Assembly: GCA_020632655.1 (NCBI GenBank)
Contig: JACKFD010000001.1
Span: 677,945 to 741,944, forward strand
From: Spirochaetaceae bacterium
GTDB taxonomy: Bacteria; Myxococcota_A; UBA9160; UBA4427
Direction: 5' to 3'
Length of the DNA: 64,000 nt
Shown: in pieces, positions 30,823 to 39,178 of the stretch
How positions within the stretch are numbered: the stretch's first letter is position 1
Layout: each line of letters opens with the position of its first letter
The notes under the pieces: model-generated
What the model was told of the DNA's origin: nothing
The model's database searches: none
Seen by the model: the letters and a program-made list of their open reading frames with translations, nothing else
Program-made: the position numbers and the translations under genes

Positions 30823-32157
30823 TCAGCCCGTGCGGCCTTCGGCCGGGATGCGACCGAGGAGGCCGCACTCCTTCATCTTCGCGAAGGCCGCGCTGCGCTG
30901 GCTTCGATCGAAGCCGAGTGCCCCCGGATGCCACTCCGAGCCGTCGAAGCCGTAGTAGCGGGCCATCGGCAGCCCGAGCCCCCCGCGATCGAAGTCGGCC
31001 TCGAGCGAGCGCCAGATCGAGCAGGGGATCGCCTCGCTCTCCTCGAGCCGATCGATGTGGCCGGATCGATCGAGGTCGAAGCGCGCGAGCAGCTCGCGCG
31101 TCCGCTGCTCGTGCCAGCGCGTCGAGCCCCCGTCGTCGCGCAGCCGCCCGCCGTCGAGCAGGTCGTTCGGGAGCGCGAGGGCCGACTCGGGCGCCACGGC
31201 CTCCTTCAGGCCTTCCAGGTCGTAGGGCAGGGGGCGGGTCGGCGGCGGCGGCACGGGGGGGGCGCTTCGGGCGACCGGGGTGGGGCGCTCGGACGCGACG
31301 GGGCTCGGGCCGCCGAGCGGAACGAGGTCGGCGCGGAGCTCGACCTGCTCGTCGGGCCGGACGCGTACGCGACCTTCGAAGGGACGGAAGCCCTGCTTCT
31401 CGACGCGGACCTCGTGGTCCCCGACGCCGAGCCGATGCTCGCGCGCGCCGGTCGCGCCGACGTCGAGGCCATCGATCCGGAGTCGGTCCTCCGCCACGTT
31501 GGAGCGCACGACGAGGCGGCCTTCGCCGAGGCAGAGCTCAGGGGCGAAACGATGGACGGAGCCGGGCTCGAAGTAGACGGATCGCGTCCAGCGGTCGGGA
31601 CAATCCTCCCTCGACACCTCGATCGCATAACGTCCGCCGGGCAGCTCGACGCGGGCGTCGAGCGCGGGGCGTTCCAGGAGGATCTCGTTGCGGTCCGCAT
31701 CGAGCACGCGCAAGGTCGCGCCCGACACCCCGCCCGTGAGCAGCAGCGTGCCGGGCGCCTCGACGGATCCGGTCCCGGGGACGGGCTCGCGCGTCACGGG
31801 GCCGTTGCCCGCGAGCCGGGCGAGCCCGAATCCGAGGGCGAGCCCCAACCCGAGCGCGATCCCGGTCGTCCGCAGACGCGCGCCGACACTCGAACCGACG
31901 GACGCGGGCTGTGTCGCATCCTTCGGCGGGGCGTCGGGCTCGTCGAGCCAGGTCGCCAGGCTGCTTCGCAGGGCCTCGATCTCGTGATCGAGCGCCGCTG
32001 CCTCTCCGGACGCCTCGCCCTGCGCGCGTCGCTGCTCCAGCACCGCGAGCAGACGGGTCGAGGCGCGGCGCATCGCGGCGGCGTCTGCCTCCGGCGGCAG
32101 GGCGAGGATCCGGAGCAGTTGCGCTCGCGAGAGCGGAGGCGGCGTCGGAGCGGACAC
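30823..32157 (-). CDS. Membrane-anchored PEGA-domain protein with C-terminal EF-hand
   Basis: A 444-aa protein of four parts. The N-terminal helical region (about 8-75: LSRAQLLRILALPP...) resembles a J-domain-like fold but lacks HPD. A single membrane helix lies near 96-116 (GIALGLGLALGFGLARLAG). The external half contains a beta-rich PEGA-like domain (about 130-285, ending KQGFRPFEGRVRVRPDEQVEL), expected to bind cell-surface components. After a Pro-rich linker comes an EF-hand loop FDLDRSGHIDRLEE (near 380, calcium ligands D-x-D-x-S-x-x-x-D-x-x-E). A second, degenerate loop follows. GTG start. Function unknown; a calcium-responsive envelope protein is a guess. Divergent from the ExbB-like module. 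Confidence 0.75.
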   Translation of the reverse strand: MSAPTPPPLSRAQLLRILALPPEADAAAMRRASTRLLAVLEQRRAQGEASGEAAALDHEIEALRSSLATWLDEPDAPPKDATQPASVGSSVGARLRTTGIALGLGLALGFGLARLAGNGPVTREPVPGTGSVEAPGTLLLTGGVSGATLRVLDADRNEILLERPALDARVELPGGRYAIEVSREDCPDRWTRSVYFEPGSVHRFAPELCLGEGRLVVRSNVAEDRLRIDGLDVGATGAREHRLGVGDHEVRVEKQGFRPFEGRVRVRPDEQVELRADLVPLGGPSPVASERPTPVARSAPPVPPPPTRPLPYDLEGLKEAVAPESALALPNDLLDGGRLRDDGGSTRWHEQRTRELLARFDLDRSGHIDRLEESEAIPCSIWRSLEADFDRGGLGLPMARYYGFDGSEWHPGALGFDRSQRSAAFAKMKECGLLGRIPAEGRTG

Positions 32158-32321
32158 GGGCGGAGGCTAGCAGCCCCGGCGCATCGCCCCGGGAGGCCCT
32201 AGCCTCCCGCGCACGCGCCGTCGTCGGGGAGCCGAGCACCGTGAGTCGAGTCTCTACGCGACCGGCGAACGGGAGTCGCACGGGTCCGCACCGGTCACAT
32301 TCCGGAGGGTGGGAGCAAGGC

Positions 32322-33392
32322 ATGACGAGGGAGGCCACCTGTCCGTACTGCGGCGAGCGCACGGCGCGCGCGGCGGAGCCCGGGGTGTGGCGCTGTGCGG
32401 CCTGCGGACGCTCCTTCCTCGACGCGTCCGAGGCGGCGTCGACGGAGCATGAGGAGGTGGCGCTGCCCGGGGACCCGACGGACGTGCGGGCCCCGATCGA
32501 AATCGGTCGCCCCGCGCGCCGCGCGCCGGGTGAGGTGTCGAGCGCGCCCGCGCTCGGCTGGGCGATCGGGTCGTCGGGGCTCTTCTACGGCGTGCTCGCG
32601 CTGCTGCCCGCCAGCCGGGTGGGGGAGCTCTTCACGGCGCGCGGCTGGGTGCCCTATGCGATCACGGGCATCTCGTTCTGGGCGCTCTGTCTGCTCGCGG
32701 CCCGTGCGCGGCGCCTGGCCCGGGAGCGCGCGCTGCTCGACCGGGATCCGCTCCACGGGGTCTCGGCGACGCCGCTCGATCGGCGCGCCGCCCGGCGCGA
32801 GATCGAGCGCCTCGCGAGTCTGCCCGAGGCGGAGCGCGAGAGCTTCGTCGTCGATCGGCTGCTCCGCACGCTGCGACACTTCGCGATCCGTCCCCGCGTC
32901 GGCGAGGTCGTCGAGTTCCTGTCGGGCGAGTCGCGGGCGGACGAGGCGCGGGTCGATGCGAGCTATGCGCTCGTGCGCGTCTTCGTCTGGGCAGTGCCGA
33001 CCTTGGGCTTCATCGGCACGGTCCTCGGCATCGGATCGGCCGTCGCGGGATTCTCGCAGACGCTCGAGGCGGCGGCGTCCCTCGACGGCATGAAGGAGTC
33101 GATCGGCAGCGTGACGCTCGGACTCGGCGTCGCCTTCGACACGACCCTGCTCGCGCTCGTGATGAGCATCCTGATCATGTTCCCGGCGAGCGCCGTGCAG
33201 CGTCTCGAGGAGGGGTTGCTCGCGGCGGTCGACGACTACTGCGGGGCCGCGCTGATCGCGCGCCTCGACGAGCGGGGATCGAGCGCCGATCCCACCGACT
33301 CCTCGGAAGCCTCCGTCGAGCGCCTCGCTCGACGCCTCGTGCAGGCGATCGTCGCCGCGCGGGACGAGGCCGCCGAGCCGGAACGGGACTGA
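32322..33392 (+). CDS. MotA/TolQ/ExbB-like proton-channel protein with N-terminal zinc ribbon
   Basis: Inner-membrane protein of 356 aa. A zinc ribbon (C7-x2-C10...C25-x2-C28, within TCPYC and CAAC) is followed by an acidic linker. Hydrophobic segments lie at about 77-96, 109-127, 218-243 and 263-290. The last two carry the family core: VPTLGFIGTVLGIGSAVAGF and SVTLGLGVAFDTTLLALVMS. In ExbB/TolQ/MotA these helices line the ion pore with conserved Thr/Gly, and the corresponding Pro-Thr is present. The large cytoplasmic loop (about 130-215) is typical. The zinc ribbon is not usual for ExbB or TolQ. The ATG has GGAGGGTGGGAGC upstream. It is the first gene of a three-gene unit with two ExbD-like partners. 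Confidence 0.85.
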   Translation: MTREATCPYCGERTARAAEPGVWRCAACGRSFLDASEAASTEHEEVALPGDPTDVRAPIEIGRPARRAPGEVSSAPALGWAIGSSGLFYGVLALLPASRVGELFTARGWVPYAITGISFWALCLLAARARRLARERALLDRDPLHGVSATPLDRRAARREIERLASLPEAERESFVVDRLLRTLRHFAIRPRVGEVVEFLSGESRADEARVDASYALVRVFVWAVPTLGFIGTVLGIGSAVAGFSQTLEAAASLDGMKESIGSVTLGLGVAFDTTLLALVMSILIMFPASAVQRLEEGLLAAVDDYCGAALIARLDERGSSADPTDSSEASVERLARRLVQAIVAARDEAAEPERD

Positions 33393-33398
33393 CCGGCC

Positions 33399-34169
33399 AT
33401 GCCCCGGAGCGATCGCGTCACCGTCTCGCTCTTTCCCTTCATGAGCGTCCTCGCTTGCACGATCGGCGTGCTGATGCTGCTGCTCGCGGCGATCTCGGTG
33501 CGTGCGGTCGGCTCGCAGGCCGCCCTCGAAGAGGCCGTCGCAAGGACGCGGCTGGCGAGCGCGGAGGCGCGGCAGCAGGCCGCCCAGGACGAGGCGGTGC
33601 TCGTTCGGGCGGAGTCGGCCTGGGCGGCTCTGGACGAGCAGCTCGCGGCGCGCGGCTGGCCGACGGGCTGGTCGGCGGCCTCGATCGAGCGGGAGCTCGC
33701 GCGGCTCGAGGCGGACGAGCGGGCGGCCTCGCGCCTGGCGCGCACGCAGCAGGCGCTGCGCAGGCTCGAGCGAGAGCGGGGAGAGGTCGAGACGACGCTG
33801 GCGGTCCTCGAGAGTCGACGCGAGACGCTGCCCATCCTGATCGACCCGACCGGCCTGTCCCGACGCCAGAAGCCCTTCTTCGTCGAGTGCGACGGCGGCG
33901 GCATCACGGCCCATCGCGCGACGGACGACTTCCAGCATTTCGTCCCCCTCGAAGCGCTCTCGAACGGAGGCGACTACGGCCGCTACCTGCGCCGGGTCGC
34001 GGCCCTGCCCGGCGCGCTCGTCGTCCTGCTCGTGCGTCCCGACGGCGTGGCGACGGCGCGGCGGGCGGAGGCGATCGCGAGGGAGGCTGGGGTTCGCGTC
34101 GCGCGGCTGCCGCTGCCCGGCACGGGTCCCCTCGACTGGGCCCTCGTTCGCCGGGCGGAGGGTGCCTGA
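33399..34169 (+). CDS. ExbD/TolR-like single-pass protein A, lacking the channel aspartate
   Basis: A 256-aa protein starting 6 nt after the ExbB-like gene. One N-terminal membrane helix (residues 11-34, LFPFMSVLACTIGVLMLLLA) is followed by a long coiled coil (about 40-145) and a small C-terminal alpha/beta domain (about 150-255). The helix aligns with ExbD TPFIDVML: PFMSV against PFIDV. The essential proton-carrying Asp of ExbD/TolR/MotB is therefore Ser16 here. The C-terminal domain (FFVECDGGGITAHRATDDF...) is not a standard ExbD periplasmic fold nor an OmpA peptidoglycan-binding domain as far as I can see. It likely pairs with the next protein. Confidence 0.7.
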   Translation: MPRSDRVTVSLFPFMSVLACTIGVLMLLLAAISVRAVGSQAALEEAVARTRLASAEARQQAAQDEAVLVRAESAWAALDEQLAARGWPTGWSAASIERELARLEADERAASRLARTQQALRRLERERGEVETTLAVLESRRETLPILIDPTGLSRRQKPFFVECDGGGITAHRATDDFQHFVPLEALSNGGDYGRYLRRVAALPGALVVLLVRPDGVATARRAEAIAREAGVRVARLPLPGTGPLDWALVRRAEGA

Positions 34170-34171
34170 GC

Positions 34172-35155
34172 GTGGCGAGCGGTGGACGGCGCGGACTGCC
34201 CGACAACCTCGACCCGCTGGTCGACACGCTCTCGAACGTCGTGGGCATCCTCGTGATCGTGATCGCGACGATGCAGATCCAGCTCGGCGACGCGCTCGAA
34301 CGAGTCCTCGACCTCGCGATCCAGCGTGCGGCCGAGGCCGGTGACGGGGCTTCGGGTCCCTCGGCGCGTGCCCTCGCGCTCGACCGTCGTCGCGACGAGA
34401 TCTTCCGGCGTGCCGACGCGGAGGCCGACGAGGCGACCCGCCGCGCCGACGCGTTGCGCGCCGCGCTCGAGCGCGCCCCGTCCGACGTTACGGCGGACGG
34501 GGAGGATCTCGAGTCGCGGCTGGCGGACGCGGAGCGCGAGCTCGCGCGGGCTCGCGAGGCGTTGCAGCGCAGGCGTGAGCACGTGGCGGTGCTCGAGCGG
34601 GCGCCGCGGGAGAAGGTCGCGCGACTGCCCGATCCGGCGGTCGTGCAGGGGCGGGAATCCTGGGTGCTCGTGCGGTACGGGCGGATCTACCTGGTCGATC
34701 GCGAGGCGCTCTACGAGGCGGGATCGGAGGCGCTCGACCAGATGCTCGTCGGTGTCGAGACCGAGGCGCAGACGCGCGCCGCGCTCGAGGAGGTCGATTT
34801 CTACCTGCGCAAGAAGGCCGTCGGCTTCGGGCGCTTCCGCTGGCGACTGGATCGGGAGCGGGCGCTCGCCATGCGACTGGTCTGGGAGGATCTCGACGAC
34901 GGGCTCGAAGCGACGCGACTCGACGAGGATCCGGCCTTCGCGGCGTGGCTCTCGATCCGCGATCCCGCCCGGGACGTGATCGCCTTCCAGGTCTGGGCGG
35001 ATAGCTTCGAGGCCTACCTGGCCGCTCGGGAGCGGGTCGAGCGCGCGGGCTTCCGGGCGAGCTGGACGGGCTACGAGACGGACGAGGAGGTGCGGGTCCC
35101 GATCCGATTCGGGGCGCGTCGACCCGCGCCGATCGGTCCGATCGAGATCGACTGA
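34172..35155 (+). CDS. ExbD/TolR-like single-pass protein B, channel aspartate retained
   Basis: A 327-aa protein, GTG start 2 nt after the previous stop. A membrane helix (about 16-36) begins NLDPLVDTLSNVVGILVIVI. DPLVDTL aligns with ExbD TPFIDVM, so Asp18 occupies the ion-coupling position. A charged, mostly helical coiled-coil stretch (about 60-155) follows. The C-terminal globular domain (about 160-327) contains SWVLVRYGRIYLVDREALYE and repeated aromatic strands and matches no family I can name. A neighbour with a similar layout but no Asp (33399-34169) suggests a mixed ExbD dimer inside an ExbB-like pentamer. What the motor drives is unknown. Confidence 0.7.
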   Translation: MASGGRRGLPDNLDPLVDTLSNVVGILVIVIATMQIQLGDALERVLDLAIQRAAEAGDGASGPSARALALDRRRDEIFRRADAEADEATRRADALRAALERAPSDVTADGEDLESRLADAERELARAREALQRRREHVAVLERAPREKVARLPDPAVVQGRESWVLVRYGRIYLVDREALYEAGSEALDQMLVGVETEAQTRAALEEVDFYLRKKAVGFGRFRWRLDRERALAMRLVWEDLDDGLEATRLDEDPAFAAWLSIRDPARDVIAFQVWADSFEAYLAARERVERAGFRASWTGYETDEEVRVPIRFGARRPAPIGPIEID

Positions 35156-35178
35156 GCGCTTCGTTTCGCGCCGGAGAA

Positions 35179-35214
35179 TTCCCTGGGAAGGCGCTCGAAA
35201 AGCGCGTATAAAGT
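35179..35214 (+). promoter_or_regulatory. Candidate promoter/operator of helicase gene
   Basis: An unusual AT-containing patch. A perfect dyad TTCCCTGGGAA lies at 35179-35189. A short stem GCGCT-CGAAA-AGCGC follows at 35191-35205, then GTATAAAGT, whose TATAAA (35207-35212) resembles a -10 element. No TTGACA-like -35 is seen at the proper distance. The ATG of the helicase is 32 nt further. It suggests the helicase is transcribed separately from the ExbB/ExbD-like unit. Confidence 0.4.
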
Positions 35215-35246
35215 AGGGTCCCTGATTGCTGGAGGGTGGGGCCGGG

Positions 35247-37337
35247 ATGGGCGAGCAGCCGGACGACGTCGTGCTCGAAGAGCTGGCCGCGCTCGAGCAG
35301 GTGTCCGCGCGGCTGGCCGAGATTCCGCCCGCCCGCACCGCGAGCCAGGAGCCGATCGTGCGCGAGCTCGAGCGGCTGCGCGAGCGTCTGCTCTCCGGCG
35401 ACGAGAACAAGGATCTCTCCGCGCTCACGGAGCAGTACCACAATCAATCGGCGATCCTGAACCAGCTGCGGGCCGCGGGGCAGGCCGTGCAGGTCGATGC
35501 GGCGTCGCCCTACTTCGCGCACCTGCGTCTCGAGGAGGAGGGGCGCGCGCGCGACCTCTTCCTGGGACGCACGACGTGTCTCGAGAAGGGCGTTCGGATC
35601 GTCGATTGGCGGGACGCACCCATCTCGAAGATCTTCTACAGCTATCGCCAGGGCGAGGAGTTCGATGAGGAGATCTCCGGGCGCGAGCGTCACGGCTCCG
35701 TCCTCGCCCGTCGGATGGTGCGGATTCGCGACGGGGTGCTCGAGCGGGTCCAGGCGCCCGAGGGCGACTATCGGCTCGACCCGTCCGAGCCCTGTGGCTG
35801 GCGGCGGGAGGCCTTCGAGTCGCCGCGATTGGCCGGGGGCGAGGCGGCGGCACTCCGCTACGACGGCGCCGAGGCATCGGATCGGCGACTCGGACGGGGC
35901 GAGGCGGGCGAGCGGCTGCGCGCCGACAAACATCTGCCCGAGATCACGAGCCTGATCGACCCCACGCAATTCGATCTGATCACGCGGGATGCGGCGGGCT
36001 ACCTCGTGATCCGCGGGACCGCCGGGTCGGGCAAGACGACCGTCGCGCTCCATCGCATCGCCTACCTCGCCTACGCGGACCCCCGTATCGACGGTCCCGA
36101 GACCCTGGTCGTGGTCTTCTCCCGAGCGCTCGCGCGCTACGTCGCCCACGTCCTGCCTTCCCTCGGCCTCCACCAGGTGCGCATCGTGACCTGGCGCGAG
36201 TGGGCGCACGAAGAGCGTCGCCGCCACTTCCCCGACCTGCCCACGATGCCGCGGGAGGACACGCCGGCGATCGTCCAGCGGCTCAAGCTGCACTCCGCCC
36301 TCGACGTCGCGCTCGAGCGTCAGGTCGCGCGGGTGCCGGGGCCGCGTTCGGGCCGCCAGGCCTTCGACGATTGGGCGAGCGTGCTGACGCAGCGGGGGCT
36401 GCTCGAGGCAGTGCTGTCGGAGGTCGCGCCCGGCCAGTTCAGCGCGCGCGATCTCGATCGCTTCATGGAGTGGAATCGCCGGCGGGTGGACGAGCTCGGC
36501 TCGGCGCTGGCGGGGGACCTCGAGGCGGACGGGGCCCTCGATCCCGAGGACGATGCCCTGCTGCTGCGGGCGTGGCAGCTGCGGGTCGGGCGGCTGATCG
36601 GGCGCGGGGATCGGCCGATCGCCTATCGCCACGTCGTGATCGACGAGGTCCAGGACTTCGCCCCGCTCGAGGTCCGGGTGCTGCTCGGCAGCCTGCAGAA
36701 CGAGGCGAGCATCACGCTCGCCGGCGACACGCAGCAGCACGTGATGGAGCACTCGGGCTTCACCTCCTGGCCGGCGTTCTTTCACGAGCTCGGACTGGAC
36801 GGCGCCGAGATCGAGACGCTGCGGGTGAGCTACCGCTCCTCCGAGCAGGTCATGCGCTTCGCGACGTCCCTGCTCGGCGCGCTGCAGGAGGACGAGCAGG
36901 TCCTGACGACCCGGAGCGGGCCGCCCGTCGAGCTCTTCCGACTGACGGATCGCGGCGCGTGCGTGGCCTTCCTCTCCGACGTGCTGCGGGAGCTGATGGC
37001 GAACGAGCCGAACGCCTCGGTCGCCATCCTGACGCCGAGCCCCGCGGCGAGCGATCTCTACTTCGCGGGGCTCGAGCGCGCGGAGCTGCCTCGGCTGCGA
37101 CGCATCCGCGACGGTGAATTTCCCTTCAAGGCGGGCATCGAGGTGACCGAGGTGACCCAGGCCAAGGGGCTCGAGTTCGACTACGTGGTCGCGCTCGACG
37201 TCGACGCGGCGAGCTATCCCGACACGCCGGCGGCGCGACGCCTGCTGCACGTGGCGGCGACGCGGGCGGTGCACCAGCTCTGGCTGATGAGCGTGGGGAC
37301 GCCGTCGCCGCTCGTGGCGCACGTGGACGTCCGGTAG
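35247..37337 (+). CDS. UvrD/HelD-like superfamily 1 helicase
   Basis: SF1 ATPase of 696 aa. A helical N-terminus (about 1-80) leads to a HelD-type segment with FLGRTTCLEKGVRIVDWRD. HelD proteins similarly have an FIGR...VDWR stretch. Then come Walker A RGTAGSGKTTVALHRIAYLA near residue 255, and Walker B VVIDEVQDFAPLEV near 463. Motif III TLAGDTQQ, motif IV VSYRSSEQVMRF, motif V QAKGLEFDYVV near 637 and motif VI HVAATRAVHQLWL complete the set. HelD recycles stalled RNA polymerase; UvrD-like enzymes unwind DNA. The N-terminus favours HelD but not decisively. ATG at 35247 chosen after GGAGGGTGGGG; an in-frame TTG lies 7 codons upstream. Confidence 0.88.
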   Translation: MGEQPDDVVLEELAALEQVSARLAEIPPARTASQEPIVRELERLRERLLSGDENKDLSALTEQYHNQSAILNQLRAAGQAVQVDAASPYFAHLRLEEEGRARDLFLGRTTCLEKGVRIVDWRDAPISKIFYSYRQGEEFDEEISGRERHGSVLARRMVRIRDGVLERVQAPEGDYRLDPSEPCGWRREAFESPRLAGGEAAALRYDGAEASDRRLGRGEAGERLRADKHLPEITSLIDPTQFDLITRDAAGYLVIRGTAGSGKTTVALHRIAYLAYADPRIDGPETLVVVFSRALARYVAHVLPSLGLHQVRIVTWREWAHEERRRHFPDLPTMPREDTPAIVQRLKLHSALDVALERQVARVPGPRSGRQAFDDWASVLTQRGLLEAVLSEVAPGQFSARDLDRFMEWNRRRVDELGSALAGDLEADGALDPEDDALLLRAWQLRVGRLIGRGDRPIAYRHVVIDEVQDFAPLEVRVLLGSLQNEASITLAGDTQQHVMEHSGFTSWPAFFHELGLDGAEIETLRVSYRSSEQVMRFATSLLGALQEDEQVLTTRSGPPVELFRLTDRGACVAFLSDVLRELMANEPNASVAILTPSPAASDLYFAGLERAELPRLRRIRDGEFPFKAGIEVTEVTQAKGLEFDYVVALDVDAASYPDTPAARRLLHVAATRAVHQLWLMSVGTPSPLVAHVDVR

Positions 37338-37419
37338 ACCTCGTCGCTAGTCTGTGTGGCCTCGTGGCTCGAGCCGAGGAGTGGGCGGACGGCCCGCGAG
37401 GCAGGAGGAAGGACGGACC

Positions 37420-37677
37420 ATGCAGCTCCGGCGAGGCGATCGCGTTCGGATCCGGAAGCCGAACAGCGAGTACACGGGCTGCCGCGGCACGATCGCGGAC
37501 GAGCCGGGGGATCCCGGGCCGGGGGTCGTCGTGCTCGGACATCAGGTCGCGATCGACGGGGAGAACGGCGTGACGCGTCCCTTCCTGCTGGCCGACCTCG
37601 AGCCGCTCCAGGCGGCGCGGGTGCGCGGCACGGCGTCCGCGGCGCGGCGCCAGGACGCCGACGGGCAGGCGGACTAG
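37420..37677 (+). CDS. Small KOW/SH3-like protein (85 aa)
   Basis: An 85-aa basic protein. Its first ~60 residues look like a small beta-barrel: MQLRRGDRVRIRKPNSEYTG, then CRGTIADEP and VVLGHQVAIDGENG. The KOW-like opening (GDRVRI...G..G.I) is common in RNA- or protein-binding SH3-like folds. An Ala/Arg-rich tail follows. An AGGAGGAAGGA ribosome site precedes the ATG. It is followed 6 nt later by the yjbQ gene on the same strand, probably an operon. Function unknown; membership of a named family cannot be claimed. Confidence 0.7.
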   Translation: MQLRRGDRVRIRKPNSEYTGCRGTIADEPGDPGPGVVVLGHQVAIDGENGVTRPFLLADLEPLQAARVRGTASAARRQDADGQAD

Positions 37678-37683
37678 CCCGCC

Positions 37684-38103
37684 TTGATCGCCCGGATCCG
37701 GCTCACGCCCCGGAGCGCCGGTCTCCACGAGTTCACGGCGGAGCTGACCCGGGTCGTCGCGTCGGCGCGCGTGCGCGAGGGGCTGTGTACGCTCTTCGTG
37801 CAGCACACCTCGGCCAGCCTGCTGATCCAGGAGAACGCGGATCCTTCGGCGCGGCGGGATCTCGAGCGCTGGCTGGCCCGATTGGTGCCCGAGGACGATC
37901 CGCTCTACACGCATACGCTCGAAGGGCCCGACGACATGCCGGCGCACGTCCGCGCGGCGCTGACGGCGACGTCGCTCTCGATCCCGATCGAGGCGGGGGC
38001 GCTCGTGCTCGGCACCTGGCAGGGCGTCTACCTCTGGGAGCATCGCCGCCGTCCGGGGCTCCGCACGGTCGTCGTGTACGTCGCCGGCGCGGCGGGCGAC
38101 TAG
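37684..38103 (+). CDS. yjbQ: YjbQ family protein (UPF0047)
   Basis: A 139-aa protein with the UPF0047 signature: CTLFVQHTSASLLIQENADP (His and Asn/Glu/Asp cluster near residues 41-53). EDDPLYTHTLEGPDDMPAHV (around 76-95) and LGTWQGVYLWEHR complete it. YjbQ proteins form hexamers or trimers with a metal/phosphate site; weak thiamine phosphate synthase activity is reported for the family. The TTG start lies 6 nt after the KOW-like gene. Longer starts would overlap that gene. It converges with the PpiC-like gene, their stop codons overlapping by 3 nt. Confidence 0.9.
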   Translation: MIARIRLTPRSAGLHEFTAELTRVVASARVREGLCTLFVQHTSASLLIQENADPSARRDLERWLARLVPEDDPLYTHTLEGPDDMPAHVRAALTATSLSIPIEAGALVLGTWQGVYLWEHRRRPGLRTVVVYVAGAAGD

Positions 38104-39107
38104 CCCGCGAGGTCGGCCGGCTCGTCGTCGACGACGCGCACCTCGATCTGCTTGCGGCGCGCCTCGACCTGCTCGCGCAGCGCCTTGCGCGACTCGAGCT
38201 CGATCCAATCCTCGACCACCCGCGTGCGGACCTCCTCGAGCTCGGGGATCCGGCTCGGCACCCGCTCGTGGATCCAGACGAGGTGGCTGCCGAACGCCGA
38301 GTCGACCGGACCGATCCAGCGCGCGAGGGCTCCGCCCTGGACGCCTGCCGCGAAGTCCGGCCCCAGGCGGGCGACCAGGCGAGCGGGCGTCGCGCCGCGC
38401 AGTCGATGGCCCGCGAGGAAGGGATCGCCGAGGGCGGTGGCGGCCTCGGGGGCGATCGCCTCCCGTACGAGCCGGGTGAGCAGCCGCTCCGCATCGCCCT
38501 GCGTCGCGTCGCCCCGTGCATCGCGGGACAGGTAGACGTGGGTCAGGTCGAGCATCTCCGGCTCGCGCCATTGCTCGGCCGTCGCCTCGAAATGGCCGCG
38601 CAGGGTCGCCTCGTCGATCGGTCGGGCGCGCACGGCGGCGCGGACGATCGCCTGCACGCGGTCGACGAGGCGGCGGCGCACGACGGTGTCGCTGCGTTCC
38701 ATGCCGAGCTCGAGGGCGCGCTCGAAGAGGCGCTGCTCGCGGGCGAGCGGATCTTCGGACGACGGCGCGTCGGGCCGGTCGGCAGCGTCGGCGCTTCCGG
38801 GCCCGGTCTCGAGGAACTGCATGTTGAGCACGAGGCGCTGGCGGACGACGGTGTCGATCTCGTGCAGTCCGAGGTCGAAGGCCTGTGCGAGCCAGATCGC
38901 CTCGTCCTCGACCTGGCGGGCGACCGCGCGGGCCTCCTCGGGCGTGGGCGGACGGCCGAGCTGGAGGCGGAAGAGCTCGAGCTGCTCGTCGACGTCGCTC
39001 TGGCGGACCTCGACGACGGGCGTCTCGGGCACCCGCGACCAGGCGCTCTGGAGCGCGAAGAGCAGGGCGCCGGCGATCAGGAAGTGGAGCAGGGGCGAAC
39101 GGAGCAA
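38100..39107 (-). CDS. Membrane-anchored PpiC-type peptidyl-prolyl isomerase
   Basis: A 335-aa protein with an N-terminal anchor (LLHFLIAGALLFAL, residues 6-19). A helical SurA/PpiD-like chaperone region (about 35-190) and a parvulin-like domain (about 195-290) follow. The parvulin region contains LTHVYLSRDARG and FLAGHRLRGATPARLV, and FGSHLVWIHERVPSRIPELEEV at its end matches the closing strand of parvulins. The GxFGxxxxGxMVxxFE core is only loosely conserved, so isomerase activity may be weak. Such proteins fold exported proteins in the periplasm. TTG start after a GAGGATCCGGA site. Confidence 0.75.
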   Translation of the reverse strand: MLRSPLLHFLIAGALLFALQSAWSRVPETPVVEVRQSDVDEQLELFRLQLGRPPTPEEARAVARQVEDEAIWLAQAFDLGLHEIDTVVRQRLVLNMQFLETGPGSADAADRPDAPSSEDPLAREQRLFERALELGMERSDTVVRRRLVDRVQAIVRAAVRARPIDEATLRGHFEATAEQWREPEMLDLTHVYLSRDARGDATQGDAERLLTRLVREAIAPEAATALGDPFLAGHRLRGATPARLVARLGPDFAAGVQGGALARWIGPVDSAFGSHLVWIHERVPSRIPELEEVRTRVVEDWIELESRKALREQVEARRKQIEVRVVDDEPADLAG

Positions 39108-39178
39108 TCCGGATCCTCGCGTCGGTCGATGGGCCGGCTCGTGCGTGGGCGGCGGACCGGAGAGGCTATCGTAGCCGC

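Noticed and set aside
32322..37337. A bona fide Zorya defence system
   Set aside because: The ExbD-like proteins lack a recognisable OmpA/peptidoglycan domain as in ZorB, and the helicase is HelD/UvrD-like, not ZorD. Only an analogy is kept.
35247..37337. RecB/AddA-type nuclease-helicase
   Set aside because: No nuclease motif (GxxDxxD...QxxxY) at the C-terminus and the length is too short.
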